43,863 nucleotides of DNA from an uncultured Prevotellaceae bacterium (lineage in GTDB: Bacteria > Bacteroidota > Bacteroidia > Bacteroidales > Bacteroidaceae), in assembly GCA_902790625.1 (NCBI GenBank), contig CADASP010000027.1, forward strand, positions 1 to 43,863, in the 5' to 3' direction. Shown piece after piece: positions 9,280 through 17,367 of this stretch (the first letter of the stretch is position 1; every line of letters begins with the position of its first letter). Made by a program: the position numbers and the translations under genes. Below the pieces are notes generated by a model. It made no database searches. It was not told the DNA's origin and saw nothing but the letters and a program-made list of their open reading frames with translations.

Positions 9280-11525
9280 TGTCTGATGTGTTTTTTGTCG
9301 TTGAGAATGATGAGCGAAGGATGGTGGTGGGAGGAGCGATGTGTGGCGACGGGGCGGCCCTGCAGGTCGAAAGAGGGGGATGGTTGCTGTGGAGCCACAA
9401 CAGGCGGAGCAAACGGAACGGAATGGATGGTGGTGGCTGACGTGCCGAAGAGCTTCCAAGCACCGAGCATGATGCTGCCTGAGTTCTGGGTCTCGGTGAT
9501 GACGAGGCGGTAGTAACGGTAGGACTGTCGGGCGGCGGGGCAGATGGGGGCGTAGTCGTCGGTGAGCAGTCCGGCGCGCTGCAGGGCGCAGACGGCTTCC
9601 ATCAGCATCAAGCCCGTCTGCTGGCGCGAGGTGTCGTGCACGTCGTTGCTCAGGTCGTACTGGTGCGTCCAGTAGGGGTTGATGATGAACCACGTCTTGT
9701 CGAGAGCGGCGAGCGCTGCCGAGCGAGCCTGCTCCACCAGCCATTTGGCGTAGCGGAACTGGTGGTCGGCGTCGAGGTGGCCGGAGAGAATCCACTGTGT
9801 GAGGTATCGCACAAAAATGCCCTTGAACATGCCGCCGTCGTCCTGGTTGTAGTTCTGCCGCTCGTTCATGATGCCCTTGGGCGAGTACCACTTGCCAAAG
9901 AGCAGCAGGTCCATGAGGTCGGTGGCCGTCTGGCGGTAGTGCTCTTCGCCGGTGATGGTGTAGAGTTCGAGCAGACCGCCCACCCAGGTGCCTTGGTTGT
10001 AGGAGAACGTCACCTCATGGTTGTCGTTGGTGGCGTTGTCCTTGATGACACCGTCGGGGAAGCGGTTGTGGGCATACATATAATCATAGATGCGCTTGGC
10101 CCATGTCAGGTACTTCTCGTCCTGCGTGTGGCGATAGAGCCGTGCGGCCAGAATCATCGCGGGGCCGTTGGAGCACGATGTTTTGTAGCGTCCGTCGCCC
10201 GTGGTGTTCTTGTTCCAGTGGATGCCACCGCCGTCAACGTCGCTCCACCCGCCGATGATGTCGTTGAAGAGCGTCTTCACCTGCGTGAGATACTGGTGGT
10301 TGAGGCTGGCATTGGCATCGCAACCCCGCAGCAGGGCAAGGGCCATCCACTCCATGTCGTCGTAGAAATGGTTGATGAGCGTGTTGCCATTGCGCAGCCG
10401 CGTGCCGTTGACCAGATGGGTGAGTTTGGCGAGCGTGGCCGACTGCTGGGTGCGCAGATAGCGGTCGATGTAGTTGTCGACACCATGTGCCGCCCACCAG
10501 TAGCCTCCCCAGTCCTCGTTGCGCTTGGTGGGGTCTATGGCCCAGTCGCATATCCAGTAGGTGCCGTTGGCGCTCTGCTTGCGTTCCAACTGCTGTTCGC
10601 AGAAGTCCATCATGCTGTCGGCAATGCGGGGGTAGTCGATGTTGGCGCCGGGGGCACCCAGCGTAAATCGCTGCTCGTAGAGGTCGACAGCCATGGAGGC
10701 GGCGTTGTGCTGGATGTCGAGCGTGACCCACTGCTCGCCGTCGTTGCTGGCCAGCAGCTCCCAACAGTTGGGGCGCATGTCGCGCTGCGACGAGTTGGTC
10801 ATGCCGAGGGCATAGCCGGTGATGGCGGTAGGCTCTTGAAACTCATATTGGAACCAAGCGTTCTGCAGCCCGTTGTAGCGTGTCTCGCCATTGAAATTGT
10901 CTATCTGCTCGCGGTCGGCATTGGCAATCTCGGCCATCGTCTTCGGGTCGTCGTCGATGAGGTTTTGGATGTTCTTCGCCTTGGCGGCGGCAGTGAGAGT
11001 GCCGTTGTGGGCGGTGGCAATGTTCTCGTCGTCGTCCTGTGGGTAGCCCAGCAGTTGCAGGTCGGCCAAGCGCACACCCTCGCTGCCCGCCGCCGTCTTC
11101 AGCACCAGCTTGAAGGCGGTGAAGGCCGTGTTGGGGCCACCGTTCACCTGTCGCTCGCGGTAGCGGCCGGGATAGGTGAGGGTGTAGGTGCGGATGTTCT
11201 GCCAGGTGTCGCCATCGACCGAGCCGAGCATCTGCAGCTGCTTCAGGTCGCGGTTGGCATCGTCGGCGCTCACCACAATGAAGCCCTTCATCACGTAAGG
11301 ACGGCGGCACCTGAGGATGATTTCCTCGGTGCCCCGCAGCTGAGGCAGCTCGAAGACGGTGAGGTCGTTCTTGTCGAAAAGGGAACGGAGGTCGGCCTCG
11401 AAGCCCATGGCCTGGTAGGTGCAGTCGTCGACGATGCTGTAGTCGGCGAGCGTCTTTTGCGCAGCAACGCTGCTAAAGGATAAATGATAAATGAAAAATG
11501 ATATGAATGCCAGAAGCTTTTTCAT
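9276..11525 (-). CDS. GH76 mannanase apparently nested inside a discoidin domain
   Basis: 749 aa from the ATG at 11525, which overlaps the GH92 stop (ATGA); a start at 11612 would lie deep in GH92. The signal peptide ends SSVAAQ. Residues about 25-170 look like one complete F5/8 type C (discoidin/CBM32-like) domain. A second begins near 180 (CWELLASNDGEQWVTLD, then YEQRFTLG near 285) and breaks off. The GH76 catalytic region follows (about 290-660), with the active-site pair in HFYDDMEWM and the block SCSNGPAMILAARLY. After it comes YRYYRLVITETQNSGS ... AWKLFGT (about 665-693), which reads like the missing last strands of a discoidin domain. A short FDLQGRP tail ends the protein. Predicted role: alpha-1,6-mannan cleavage with built-in glycan binding. 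Confidence 0.87.
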   Translation of the reverse strand: MKKLLAFISFFIYHLSFSSVAAQKTLADYSIVDDCTYQAMGFEADLRSLFDKNDLTVFELPQLRGTEEIILRCRRPYVMKGFIVVSADDANRDLKQLQMLGSVDGDTWQNIRTYTLTYPGRYRERQVNGGPNTAFTAFKLVLKTAAGSEGVRLADLQLLGYPQDDDENIATAHNGTLTAAAKAKNIQNLIDDDPKTMAEIANADREQIDNFNGETRYNGLQNAWFQYEFQEPTAITGYALGMTNSSQRDMRPNCWELLASNDGEQWVTLDIQHNAASMAVDLYEQRFTLGAPGANIDYPRIADSMMDFCEQQLERKQSANGTYWICDWAIDPTKRNEDWGGYWWAAHGVDNYIDRYLRTQQSATLAKLTHLVNGTRLRNGNTLINHFYDDMEWMALALLRGCDANASLNHQYLTQVKTLFNDIIGGWSDVDGGGIHWNKNTTGDGRYKTSCSNGPAMILAARLYRHTQDEKYLTWAKRIYDYMYAHNRFPDGVIKDNATNDNHEVTFSYNQGTWVGGLLELYTITGEEHYRQTATDLMDLLLFGKWYSPKGIMNERQNYNQDDGGMFKGIFVRYLTQWILSGHLDADHQFRYAKWLVEQARSAALAALDKTWFIINPYWTHQYDLSNDVHDTSRQQTGLMLMEAVCALQRAGLLTDDYAPICPAARQSYRYYRLVITETQNSGSIMLGAWKLFGTSATTIHSVPFAPPVVAPQQPSPSFDLQGRPVATHRSSHHHPSLIILNDKKHIRQ

Positions 11526-13858
11526 CGTCTTTCTATTTCTTTGGTGAAAGAATAGGGTAGGGCGTCGTCGGTAATGCCGCGCGTCAGGTTGGGCGTGTCC
11601 TGCATCTGACATACGATGGTGCCACCCTTCGTCAGCTCGCTGTGTTCAAAATAGTTGCGGTCGTAGCTCTGCCCGTTCATCTTCATGCTGCCTATGTAGG
11701 GCTTGTCGGCGTTGCGGGTCTCGATGACAAGGGGCTTGCCTTGGGGCAGGTGCACGGTAATCTTGTCGAAGTAAGGCGCACCGATGGCATACTGGCCCGA
11801 GCCTGGGCAGACGGGATAGAAGCCCATGGCCGAGAAGACATACCAGGCCGAGGTCTGGCCGTTGTCCTCATCGCCGCAGTAGCCGTCGGGGGCCGCGTTG
11901 TAGAAGCGGTCCATCACCTCGCGTATGCGCTGCTGCGTCTTCCAGGGCTGAGCGGCCCAGTCGTAGAGGTAGATCATGTGCTGGATGGGCTGGTTGCCGT
12001 GGGCGTAGTTGCCCATGCCCATGATTTGCATCTCGCGAATCTCGTGGATGACACCGCCGTAGTAGCTCTCGTCGAAGAGCGGCGGCACGTTGAACACAGA
12101 GTCGAGCATGCTGACGAAGACATCCTTGCCGCCCATCAGGCGGATGAGGCCCTCAGGGTCGTGAAACACCGACCAGGTGTAGTGCCAGGCATTGCCCTCG
12201 GTGAAGGCATCGCCCCACTTCAGCGGCGAGAACGGACTCTGGAAGGTGCCGTCCTGGTTGCGGCCACGCATGAGCTTCGTCGCGCTGTCGAACACGTTCT
12301 TGTAGTTCATGGCATGCTGGCGGAAGGGCTTCAGCTCTTTCTCCTTCTTGCCCATAGCCTTGCCCATCTGGTAGATGCACCAGTCGTCGTAGGCATACTC
12401 CAAGGTGCGGGCCACGCTCTCGTTGATTTTCACGTCGTAGGGCACATAGCCAAGTTTGTTATAGTAGTCGAAGCCGAGACGGCCGGTGGAGGAAACCTCT
12501 GGATGCACGGCATTGGCACCATGAACGACGGCCTGCCAGAGGGCTTCGATGTCGTAGGGCTTGTTGCCCGACGGAGAAGCGCCGGGCACGGCGAGCTTCA
12601 AGAATGCGTCGGCGACGACGGAGGCGGAGTTGTTGCCCACCATGCAACCGCGATGGCCGGGGCTGGCCCATTCGGGCAGGAAGCCGCTCTCCTTGTAGCA
12701 GTTGGCGAGGCCCTCCTGCATCTTCATGTTCATCTCGGGATAGACCAAGTTGAGCAGCGGGAAGAGACAGCGGAAGGTGTCCCAGAAACCCGTGTCGGTG
12801 AAATAGTAGCCGGGGCACACCTGACCCGTGTGGGGGCTGTAGTGGATGGGGTTGCCATTGGCATCCATCTCATAGAACGAGCGGGGGAAGAGCACGGAGC
12901 GGTAGAGACAGCTGTAGAACGTGCGCAGGTGGTCGATATTCGGGTCGTCTACCTCAATGCGGCCCAGCACGTCGTTCCAGCGCTGGCGACCGTCGGCACA
13001 CACTTGGTCGAAAGAACGGCCATCCAGCTCCTTCAGGTTCTGCCACGCCTGCTCCTCGCTGATGAACGAGGCCGCCACGCGCGCCACCACCTGCTGGCCA
13101 CGACGTGTAGGCATGGTCACCACCACACCCTGACGGTCGCCGTCGGCCTGCTGGCTCACGGTGAAGTTGCGGTCGAGCTGAATGACGAAATAGCAGCGAA
13201 AGTTCTGCGGCACGCCACCACTGTTCTTCACGGTGTAGCCCGTGATGGTGCGGCGCGAGGCATCGGCACGAACCACCGAGCCGCCGTCGAAGCCGTCGAC
13301 CACGATGTTGGCCTGCTCAGTTTCGGGAAACGTGAACCGCATCATGGCAGCGCGCTCCGTGGGTGTCATCTCGGCTGTCACATCCCAGTCGGCCAGATAC
13401 ACCTTATAATAATAAGGGCGGGCATCCTCAGCCTTGTGCGAAAACCAGGAGGCACGCTCGTCTTCGCCCAGCTGTGGTTTGCCCGTGGTGGCCATGATGG
13501 CCAGCTGACCGTAGTCGTTGATCCACGGCGATGGCTGGTGGGTGAGCTTCAGGCCCCGAATCTTGTCCTCGGTGTAGACATACTGCCATCCGTCGCCCAT
13601 CTTGCCCGTCTGCGGCGTCCAGAAGTTCATGCCCCAGGGCAGGGCCACGGCGGGGTAGGTGTTGCCCGTGGAGAGCGAATGCTTCGAGAGGGTTCCCACC
13701 AGAGTGCTGACGTAGTCGACAGCCTCACCCCCTCTCCGACTGAAGAGAGAAGAAGCCTCACCCCCAGCCCCTCTCCGATTGGAGAGGGGAGTGGTTACTT
13801 CTGCTGGCAGAAGGGTTGCAAAGAATAAAAAGATTGATAATACTGCTATTTTCCTCAT
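11522..13858 (-). CDS. GH92 calcium-dependent alpha-mannosidase, alpha-1,2 type residues
   Basis: 778 aa. GH92 exo-mannosidases act by inversion with Ca2+. Motifs seen: FTEGNAWHYTW with E554 as the likely general acid; VIHEIREM with H605-E606; and GYCGDEDNGQTSAWYVFSAMGFYPVCPG with D663 and D665. The spacings 0/+51/+52/+109/+111 equal those I recall for E533, H584-E585, D642 and D644 of BT3990, an alpha-1,2-mannosidase, so alpha-1,2 specificity is inferred. The N-terminus is odd: after a hydrophobic signal, residues about 20-46 (TTPLSNRRGAGGE ... RRGGEA) are encoded by a palindromic repeat. The gene ends by overlapping GH76 (ATGA). Its role would be trimming mannose side chains. Confidence 0.92.
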   Translation of the reverse strand: MRKIAVLSIFLFFATLLPAEVTTPLSNRRGAGGEASSLFSRRGGEAVDYVSTLVGTLSKHSLSTGNTYPAVALPWGMNFWTPQTGKMGDGWQYVYTEDKIRGLKLTHQPSPWINDYGQLAIMATTGKPQLGEDERASWFSHKAEDARPYYYKVYLADWDVTAEMTPTERAAMMRFTFPETEQANIVVDGFDGGSVVRADASRRTITGYTVKNSGGVPQNFRCYFVIQLDRNFTVSQQADGDRQGVVVTMPTRRGQQVVARVAASFISEEQAWQNLKELDGRSFDQVCADGRQRWNDVLGRIEVDDPNIDHLRTFYSCLYRSVLFPRSFYEMDANGNPIHYSPHTGQVCPGYYFTDTGFWDTFRCLFPLLNLVYPEMNMKMQEGLANCYKESGFLPEWASPGHRGCMVGNNSASVVADAFLKLAVPGASPSGNKPYDIEALWQAVVHGANAVHPEVSSTGRLGFDYYNKLGYVPYDVKINESVARTLEYAYDDWCIYQMGKAMGKKEKELKPFRQHAMNYKNVFDSATKLMRGRNQDGTFQSPFSPLKWGDAFTEGNAWHYTWSVFHDPEGLIRLMGGKDVFVSMLDSVFNVPPLFDESYYGGVIHEIREMQIMGMGNYAHGNQPIQHMIYLYDWAAQPWKTQQRIREVMDRFYNAAPDGYCGDEDNGQTSAWYVFSAMGFYPVCPGSGQYAIGAPYFDKITVHLPQGKPLVIETRNADKPYIGSMKMNGQSYDRNYFEHSELTKGGTIVCQMQDTPNLTRGITDDALPYSFTKEIERR
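13720..13800. repeat. Palindromic repeat element inside the 5' end of GH92
   Basis: CCCCTCTCCGATTGGAGAGGGG is split here as CCCCTCTCC and GGAGAGGGG around ATTG, followed by AGTGGTTACTTCTGCTG. The related HTCS elements read GAGCGGTTAGTTCTGC after the same kind of palindrome. A second imperfect hairpin (CCCCTCTCCGACTGAAGAGAG) lies beside it. The repeat is translated as a Gly/Arg/Ser-rich stretch right after the signal peptide. Confidence 0.65.
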
Positions 13859-13884
13859 ATTGCTTTTCTATGTGATTCCTATTT

Positions 13885-13978
13885 ATTCTGGGGGTAGGTT
13901 CGGTAGGTTTGGTAGGTTTTGTAGGTTCGGTAGGGCTATATACTACCCTCCCTCCAGGGAGGGGGTGGGGGAGGGTCT
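13885..13978. repeat. Tandem GGTAGGTTY repeats plus palindrome before GH92
   Basis: The 121-base gap between the DUF1735 lipoprotein and GH92 holds about four copies of a 9-base unit GGTAGGTTY (about 13893-13940). These are followed by TATATACTACCCTCCCTCC and a GGAGGGGGTGGGGGAGGG block. The latter resembles half of the 116-bp HTCS elements, which also have TATATGCTCCCCTCCCTCC. I see no separate promoter here, so GH92 is probably read through from upstream. Confidence 0.6.
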
Positions 13979-13979
13979 A

Positions 13980-15059
13980 CTACCACTGTATGGCCTGGTC
14001 CTCGTTCGGTATCTGGGTGTTCAGCTGGCGTTCGAGGGTGAGGATGCCTTTGGTTGTGTAGTTCATCGGGTAGTTCTCCACGGAGGTGTAGTCGGTGTAG
14101 TCGTACTCGATGCCGCTGATGATGACATAGTGGTGGAGCAGATAGGGGCGCACCTCGTCGGCCTGCTCATAGATGCGGTACTGCGGCGTGCCGTGCTGCA
14201 CGAAGTTGTTCTTCTCGGCATTGTCCGACGAGAGGCGCACCATGCCCTGCTTGCCGTCGGCCGACGAGGGGATGAACTCGAACTTCACCTTGTAGAAACG
14301 ACGGTCCACTCGTGTCTCGTCGATGTTGCCCATATAGAAGAACACGCTGTTCTCGTCGACCACATAGCCGCGCGTGGTCTCCATGCCCGTGGCGTTGTTC
14401 GGGTCGGCGGCATTCGTCACGGTGAGCGTGGTGGCCGAGTAGTTGCCCGAGTAGTCGTTGTAGGGATATACGCGGAGCATGGCCTTGGCGTAGTTCTTGC
14501 GCGGGTGGGGGTCATAGCCTTCGCCCTTCTTCACCTCGATGGGCAGCACCCACTTCTCCACCATGTCGATGCCCTTGAAGTCGAAGTTGATGCGCAGCAG
14601 CGCCACGTCGTCGCCACTCTTCACCGTCACGTTGGCAGGATACTGGGTGTAGTCGCTCATGTCCTTGTAGTAGAGGTCGGTGATGTCGGCGCGATAGGTG
14701 GGACTGCCGAAACGTTCGTAGTTCAGCGTGCTCAGCGTGTCGCTGTGGCCCACCTGCACGTTGATGTCGCGCCCGTTGCGGGTGGTGCCGGCCACGATGA
14801 CGGGGAGGTCGTAGCTCGACTTCCCCTCGCTGCCAAACATCAGCGAGCCGTCGTCGTTATGGCGCGAATAGGGCACGTAGACCGCCGTCACACCATTGTC
14901 GTCGAGGGGAGCCTTGAAGCTGATGTACTTCTCGTACTGCTCATCCTTCCACTCGTCGTTGCAAGAGGTCAGCGCTACGCTAAACGCTAAATGACAAATG
15001 ATAAATGCTAAACCTATCAAGCGTCTTTTGATTATCTTGGTATTCATACTCTTCAACAT
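13980..15059 (-). CDS. DUF1735/DUF4361-like surface glycan-binding lipoprotein
   Basis: 359 aa; an ATG at 15047 is an equally good start. The signal ends in a lipobox-like LTSC, giving a lipidated Cys and outer-membrane anchoring. An N-terminal beta-sandwich (YISFKAPL ... DLPVIVAGT, about residues 40-165) matches the DUF1735 pattern. A C-terminal domain follows (about 185-355: SGNYSATTLTVTN, VFFYMGNIDETRVDRRFYKV), as in DUF4361/DUF4973 proteins encoded beside SusD. It lies 49 bp after SusD and before GH92, where PULs often encode a surface glycan-binding protein. The signal-peptide core is made of CATTTRT-type heptamers. Mannan binding is inferred from context only; an endo-acting role is not excluded. 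Confidence 0.7.
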   Translation of the reverse strand: MLKSMNTKIIKRRLIGLAFIICHLAFSVALTSCNDEWKDEQYEKYISFKAPLDDNGVTAVYVPYSRHNDDGSLMFGSEGKSSYDLPVIVAGTTRNGRDINVQVGHSDTLSTLNYERFGSPTYRADITDLYYKDMSDYTQYPANVTVKSGDDVALLRINFDFKGIDMVEKWVLPIEVKKGEGYDPHPRKNYAKAMLRVYPYNDYSGNYSATTLTVTNAADPNNATGMETTRGYVVDENSVFFYMGNIDETRVDRRFYKVKFEFIPSSADGKQGMVRLSSDNAEKNNFVQHGTPQYRIYEQADEVRPYLLHHYVIISGIEYDYTDYTSVENYPMNYTTKGILTLERQLNTQIPNEDQAIQW

Positions 15060-15108
15060 AGATAAAAAATTCGTATAATTCGTTTAATTCGTTGTAGAAA
15101 AAACAAGC

Positions 15109-17346
15109 TTAGTCGTTGTACTTCCATCCGGGGTTCTGCACCAAGTTCTTGTTGCGCTTCAGGTCGGTGAAGGAGATGGGCCAGAAATACATCTTGTCGG
15201 TGAACGTGGCGGAGAGGTTGTAGACGGGGATGACCTGCATAAACTCGTCCTTGTTCTGAGCCGTCTGGAAGACGTTCAGGCCGTAGATGCGCTTGTTCTC
15301 CTCCACGGGAGCGTCCATCCAGCGGCGCAGGTCGAAGTAGCGCTTGCCCTCGCCCATGAACTCAATCATGCGCTCGCGCTTGATTTTTGCGCGCAGCTCG
15401 TCCTTGTTGGCATAGTCGGCCTGGGTGTAGTCGGGCAGTCCGGCGCGGATGCGCACGGGGCGTATGCCGCGCTTCATCTCGGCCTGGTCGCGGCCGGTGA
15501 CGGTGATGGCGCTGCCCTTCCAGTCGGTCATCTGATAGCTGGTGCCCTCGGTCAGCTCGTTCAGGCACTCGGCATACATCAGCAGGATGTCGGCGTAGCG
15601 GATGGCGGGTTCGAACTTCACGTGGATGTGGCCATAGGAACCGCCGCCGCTGGGCTGAGCCTCGAAATAGTCGTTGGGGTGATAGTATTTCTTCACGCCG
15701 ATGCCGGTGCGCAGATAGGCAAACGAGTTGCGATAGCCGTCGGCGCCGCTGCGGTAGTAGGTCACCTGACGGTTGTGGTCGGTTTGCGAGCTCTTTCCCA
15801 GTTGTTCCCAGATGGTGCCGTTGTAGGCCACGGAGGCATAGAAGCGTGGCTCGCGCCCACAATACTGGTGCGACACGTTCATGCGCTGCTGGTTGCCGGT
15901 GCTGCGGTTCGTCGGGTTCACCAGCACTTCGGGATAGGTGTCGTTCTGCGCCTCGCTGCGGCTGATGAAGCCGGTGGCGCGCTCACGGTCGTTGCCGGGG
16001 TTGTCGATGGTGGAGGCACCGCTCTGTCGCCACTCGCGGTACATGCCGTCAACGTCTGAGCCGTCCTTCATATAGTAGGTGTCCACCATCTTCTGCGTCA
16101 GGCCGTGGGTGTTCCAACCGTTGAGCGAGGTGGGCATAGAGTGGCCCACCAACGAGGCGATGCCGTTGTCGTGGTCGCCCAGCTCGATGTTGCCACGGGT
16201 GAAGATCAGCTCCTGGTTGCCAGCTGCACTGGCCACGCCGTTGAACAGGTTGCGATACGACAGGTAGGGGTCGATGTTCTTCCAGCCGTCGGGCCAGTTC
16301 TTCTCCGAGAAATCAGCATCGAAGGGCGGCGTCACGGTGATGGGACGGTCGTCGGTGGCCACGTCGTTATACGGCTCGGTGTAGAGCTGGTAGACGTTCA
16401 GGTCGATGACATCCTTGCAGGCAGCGGCGGCGCGTGCCCAGCGCGTTTCGTCGTAGGTGAGCGAGAGCAGCGGTGTGCCGTCGAAGTTCTTCAGCTGCTT
16501 GGCCACGTCGTCGGTGACGTTGGCGGGGTGATGGCCGTTCTGCAACTGTCCGTTGGCCAGCGGACTGGCGGCGTAGGTGAGCACGATGGCGCGGGTGGCC
16601 AGGGCGGCGCCTATGGTGGGGCGCATCACGTTGTTCTCGTCGCGGCACAGACTCTTCAGCTCCTTGGCGGCCTGCAGCATTTGGTCGGCGATGTAGGTGG
16701 CACACTCCTCGTAGGTGGAGCGCGGCGTGGCCAGCTCGTCGTAGGCCAAAGTATAGTCGGCACCCTCGTCGGCCATGATGGGCACGGGGCCAAACTTGCG
16801 GAGCAGCAGCCAATAGTAGTAGGCACGAACGAAGCGGGCCTGACCGCGGTAGTCTTCCACCTCGTCGTGGCTCATGGCCGTGTTCAGACCGATGTGGTGG
16901 ATGAAGATGCTGGCCTGATAGATGCCCTGATAGCAGCGCACCCAAGCGTCCTGCCCCTGCTCCTCGGCATAGTTGCCCTCGTGGAAGGCATTGTAGGAAG
17001 CCCAGTCGGCATCCTTCGAGTCGCCGAAGCTGTTGTCGCGGTCGCCATAGTACATGTCATCGTCGAAGTTGAACGGGTTCCAAGCCCCGCCGATGCCGCC
17101 CGTGCCGCCCTTCGACCCCACCTCGATGTTGCTGCCATTGAGGAAGGAATAGGCATGGGCCAGCCACTGGTCGCATTGAATCCTGTCGGTGAAGACGCTC
17201 TCTAAGGTCTTGCGGTCCTCGAAGTACTTGTCGCTGTCGAGGTCGGTGCAAGCGACAAAAGAAGTGATAAGTGATAAGTGAAAAGTGAGGAGTGCTGCTA
17301 CGCACAGGCTTTTCCTTATGATATTCTTGGTTTTCATAATCTTCAA
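15109..17346 (-). CDS. susD-like: SusD-family nutrient-binding outer-membrane lipoprotein
   Basis: 745 aa, long for SusD. A second ATG at 17337 could be the start. The signal peptide ends SFVAC with a lipobox Cys, and its core is encoded by CACTTAT-type heptamers. SusD hallmarks: the N-terminal TPR-like region (ARFVRAYYYWLLLRKFGPVP), YDELATPRSTYEECATYI, the C-terminal YADILLMYAECLNEL, and RERMIEFMGEGKRYFDLRRW. SusD proteins cap the SusC barrel and bind the oligosaccharide at the surface. The gene follows SusC by 21 bp. The GH92 and GH76 neighbours suggest that the ligand is alpha-mannan. Confidence 0.95.
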   Translation of the reverse strand: MKIMKTKNIIRKSLCVAALLTFHLSLITSFVACTDLDSDKYFEDRKTLESVFTDRIQCDQWLAHAYSFLNGSNIEVGSKGGTGGIGGAWNPFNFDDDMYYGDRDNSFGDSKDADWASYNAFHEGNYAEEQGQDAWVRCYQGIYQASIFIHHIGLNTAMSHDEVEDYRGQARFVRAYYYWLLLRKFGPVPIMADEGADYTLAYDELATPRSTYEECATYIADQMLQAAKELKSLCRDENNVMRPTIGAALATRAIVLTYAASPLANGQLQNGHHPANVTDDVAKQLKNFDGTPLLSLTYDETRWARAAAACKDVIDLNVYQLYTEPYNDVATDDRPITVTPPFDADFSEKNWPDGWKNIDPYLSYRNLFNGVASAAGNQELIFTRGNIELGDHDNGIASLVGHSMPTSLNGWNTHGLTQKMVDTYYMKDGSDVDGMYREWRQSGASTIDNPGNDRERATGFISRSEAQNDTYPEVLVNPTNRSTGNQQRMNVSHQYCGREPRFYASVAYNGTIWEQLGKSSQTDHNRQVTYYRSGADGYRNSFAYLRTGIGVKKYYHPNDYFEAQPSGGGSYGHIHVKFEPAIRYADILLMYAECLNELTEGTSYQMTDWKGSAITVTGRDQAEMKRGIRPVRIRAGLPDYTQADYANKDELRAKIKRERMIEFMGEGKRYFDLRRWMDAPVEENKRIYGLNVFQTAQNKDEFMQVIPVYNLSATFTDKMYFWPISFTDLKRNKNLVQNPGWKYND

Positions 17347-17367
17347 TGTTCAATGGTCAATGTTCAA

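Noticed and set aside
7636..9891. 751-aa reading of the second GH76 with 204 extra N-terminal residues
   Set aside because: The extra part is out-of-frame sequence of the upstream GH76. The ATG at 9279 begins a perfect signal peptide and forms an ATGA overlap.
9636..13828. Long plus-strand open frames opposite GH76 and GH92 (615 and 728 codons)
   Set aside because: Mirror-frame shadows of well-recognized enzymes; no domain, no signal peptide and no promoter.
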